64,000 nucleotides of DNA from Oasisia sp. SBJ-2009. Taxonomy: Eukaryota; Annelida; Polychaeta; Sabellida; Siboglinidae. The translations under genes were made by a program, and so were the position numbers. The number at the start of each line of letters is the position of its first letter. Within the stretch, counting starts at the first letter, position 1. Shown here one piece after another: positions 60,831-64,000 of this stretch. The notes beneath the pieces are model-generated. The model saw only the letters and a program-made list of their open reading frames with translations. It was not told where the DNA came from and ran no database searches. The stretch covers positions 18,847,953 through 18,911,952 of the forward strand of contig OZ024861.1 in NCBI GenBank assembly GCA_964017155.1, read 5' to 3'.

Positions 60831-62412
60831 AGGGCATTATGCAGACAGTAATTAAAGAAATATGACAAAAACTGATTGATACACATTAAAGTGACTTAAT
60901 AACATCCACTTTTAATATCATACCTGTGTATTAAAACAACCTGAAACAATATCCGACACTGGCACAGATACTATGAGAGCAAGGGAAACGTATACACATG
61001 CCACTGGCAGAGACAGCCAGAAGATTGTACTCTGATGATGTAACCACAACGATAACAATAACAACACCTGCAGACTAAATGAAAATCCTGTGATCACTTG
61101 TACACCTTCGCTAGTCAATAATACTCAGTATCATCACAACAATTTCAACATTAACAAAGCTTTATCATTTTTTATATAAATGCTGCTCCCATTTTTAACG
61201 GTGAAATGGAGAAAAGTGCTTTTACAGACCGACCTATAGAGGCAAAATCTGGCACCAAGTAATATCGACCATATAGTACCTAGTAGATGTGCATTTCACA
61301 ATATACCAGCTCAGTATTACTTAGTGAAGATATAATTACACTTTGTTATATTAATAATGATTTTTTTTCTAGTATAAAAATAACATAAACTTTTCCATTT
61401 CCAGTGCACATGTGGAAAATGTAGTTATGGAAAATAAGGGTGGGTTTCTATTAGGTACTACACAGTATTACTGTTTCGCAATATGTGATGGCCAGATCTA
61501 CAAGTAGAGCACAGCACAGCCCAAAGTGGGATGCTAACAGCTATTAACATTCAAATAATTAAATAATATCGAGAAACACCTGACAGAAATATGTGTTCTG
61601 TTTAACACGGGTGCCTATGTCTTTTGACAAACTCTAGAGAGGAAAAATAACCAGTGATGTTCTATACTTTGGCACACACTTTAGCCATTTCTATTTTAGA
61701 CACTATAATTATATGACGAATACAATAAAGGGAACAACTGTAGGTTAATATTAGACATTGTTCTCACATAGCACTAGTCATGTGACCTTCATGCTACAAA
61801 TACAACATGTCACACTACATCTGTAAGTCCACGAGGCTTGTACTTCACATGGAACAAGTCACTTAATCCACAACAATCCAATCCGTTTCACAAACCATCC
61901 ATGTTTATACAACTGTTCATTGCTTTCCTTGGGATAGTGTGACACATTTAAATGCAAATTAGACAACCTTTATCAGTAATTCTCGAGAAAAATAGACGTT
62001 TGTAACCAGCCACAGACGACTGTTCCATGTGTTACGCCTGAACTGATAACCCGACACTGTTGGATGTGACACAACATCCCAGCATTCCTCGAAACCTGTC
62101 CCAACCCGACTTGGACAACCTCCACAAATCTGCCAAATACATACTATATTACAATATTAGTATAATTTAAATATAACACATTTGTATATTTACACATTTA
62201 TACACAACTGTTCCTCTGTACAAAACTCTGAGTGTCGCCACCAACTGCTGGCCATCAGAGATCCCTTTTTCCAGCCCTGATATTTTCCTCCTTGTTAAAT
62301 TTACAATACACGTCGATTATAAATAAAGACAGGCAATGTGACAGTAGATGCCTCTCAGTGACACACAGAGGCAAGGACCACATTGAACACTTCTCAGTGG
62401 GATCATAACTGG
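60831..62412. other. Unannotated downstream DNA
   Basis: No gene or repeat was recognised. Confidence 0.5.
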
Positions 62413-62414
62413 AG

Positions 62415-62578
62415 CAGGGAGTGGGATGTCACAGGGAGTGTGATGTCATCTCACAGGAAGTGTGATGTCATCTCACAGGAAGTGTGATGTCATTTCACAG
62501 GAAGTGTGATGTCATTTCACAGGGAGTGTGATGTCACAGGGAGTGTGATGTCACTTCACAGGGAGTGTGATGTCACAG
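62415..62578. repeat. Short tandem repeat, about 23-bp unit (GGAAGTGTGATGTCATCTCA)
   Basis: Seven units of two lengths, with TGATGTCA, a CRE-like palindrome, in each. Confidence 0.9.
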
Positions 62579-62708
62579 TATTGCTGTAGTCATAAGTGAA
62601 CCACATTTTGACATCACACTCACCTGGTTTTTACTTCTTTGTTATGGAAACTTATTCAGCGACATTGACAGACTCATCTGAACAGTGAATAAGTGAGTTA
62701 TGAAGACA

Positions 62709-63022
62709 TCATGAGTGGCTGCCTGGCACTACATCACGCCAGCACATACCACACTACAATGGCTGCCTGGCACTACATCACGCCAGCAAGTACCATACTA
62801 CAACGGCTGCCTGGCACTACATCACGCCAGCAAATACCACACTACAATGGCTGCCTGGCACTACATCATGCCGGCAAATACCACACTACAATGGCTGCCT
62901 GGCACTACATCATGCCGGCAAATACCACACTACAATGGCTGCCTGGCACTACATCATGCCGGCAAATACCACACTACAATGGCTGCCTGGCACTACATCA
63001 TGCCAGCAAATACCACACTACA
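62709..63022. repeat. Minisatellite, 44-bp unit, about 7 copies
   Basis: Units hold GGCTGCCTGGCACTACATCA and CGCCAGCAAATACCACACTA. Confidence 0.95.
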
Positions 63023-64000
63023 TAAAGTGATCTGAACAAGCCGATTGACTTGACACTTCCCACTCCAGTTGGATCCACATAAACTAGATTTTATTTAATA
63101 TCACTAAATATTTAGACCCTTATAAGTTTGTTTCAGTGAGTACAGAGACACAGCCAGCCATTACCAACGGAATTTTTTATTTCTTACTGGTCAAATGTGG
63201 CCTTGAATGCTTACAACATGCTAATAGAAGCTTGACCAGTCAGATGTTTGAGGTACTACATTGATGAGGAATGTAATTACAAGTCGTGACCCCACGACCT
63301 CCGTCACCATGACGCTCTCAGAACCACGTCATCATCACGTCAACACATTTCCAACAGCCAAACTAATTCACTAGCCATATGCCAATAGTGCCATGGGGAT
63401 AGACCACAATTGTTTTTGCTCATTCGTCACAATATTAACTTGGTTCAATAGAAAACGTCATGTTCTGTGAATTTAACTAACTGCTTTCTATGGCTTAAAC
63501 ACTGCGGATTGATTTCACAGTTCTTCTAAAGAAATATATTTGATAGACTTTCAAAAATGGTCATATTATAAATTGTTACCTGTCGTAATTATGCCAAGCA
63601 ACTTGGCACATCACATGACTCATCAAAATATATTGTGGTTGACAAAAATAGTAACTTAATTTGCCACAAATCTTACATATACATTATATGTAATTCAGAA
63701 TTAACAATTTCTGACTGGTCCCACATTAGCAGACAAATGGTGGCCTGACGTCTTCACTTGCTGCATATCTATTTCAGCATGTGACATTGTTTGGCTGAAC
63801 GAAATGAGTTTATGATATATTTCGTGCTTCATCTTTTTGACTAGTTCACATGGCAATATTTCTTGAAAATATGTATCTTTTATTAACTGTTATCTCTGTA
63901 TAGGGCAAACTGTTGGTTACAAATCAATTTGACTAAATGCTATACACCTGTACTGATGACAACTTAACAAATACAGAATTTCTTGGTTGCTGTAGTGCAG
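63023..64000. other. Unannotated downstream DNA
   Basis: No gene or repeat was recognised. Confidence 0.5.

Noticed and set aside
62693..63035. Two overlapping 106-110-codon frames
   Set aside because: Repeat translation of the 44-bp minisatellite.

Overview
This is eukaryotic nuclear DNA from a bilaterian invertebrate. A mollusc or other lophotrochozoan is the best guess, because the window is AT-rich and intron-rich, holds tRNA-derived SINEs with a GCGCTATAT-type tail, degraded L2-like LINEs, a Tigger/pogo fossil and a hAT MITE, and has a very large minisatellite load. No prokaryotic operon, rRNA gene, CRISPR or intact viral gene is visible. The species cannot be fixed from the sequence alone.

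The window holds one supportable protein-coding gene, on the + strand. Its coding sequence runs from 19609 to 57834 in 15 exons whose donor, acceptor and reading phases all agree. The joined reading frame is 2529 nt and encodes 842 residues: a signal peptide, five CUB domains, one LDL-receptor class A module, one transmembrane helix and a short basic cytoplasmic tail. Five CUBs plus LDLa plus TM is the layout of C. elegans LEV-10 (acetylcholine-receptor clustering). The family also includes SOL-1 (four CUBs, AMPA-type glutamate-receptor auxiliary protein) and NETO (two CUBs plus LDLa). Many databases would name this gene 'suppressor of lurcher protein 1-like'. Introns are 0.4 to 12 kb long.

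Layout. 1-19.6 kb is upstream DNA: a CpG-rich promoter-like patch at about 640-1230, then long minisatellites (3.2 kb of 30-bp units at 2.77-5.96 kb; 57-, 66-, 50- and 38-bp units; a CCACCT hexamer tract), one SINE, an L2-like LINE fragment and a pair of MITE-like repeats. 19.6-35.4 kb holds exons 1-2 and introns 1-2, with a dead Tigger transposase and many arrays. 35.4-57.8 kb holds the rest of the gene; several arrays abut or incorporate its splice sites. 57.8-59.5 kb is the probable 3' UTR with its own minisatellite and polyadenylation signals. 59.5-64 kb is downstream DNA with a second L2-like fragment and weak arrays.

By hand count about one third of the window is tandem repeat. The most unusual feature is that at least two intronic arrays (40-bp units after exon 7, 46-bp units after exon 9) carry a copy of the gene's own 5' splice site in nearly every unit. 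Two other arrays run directly into the acceptors of exons 6 and 7. All long repetitive open frames in the arrays are by-products of repeat units divisible by three, or lacking stops, and are not annotated as genes.
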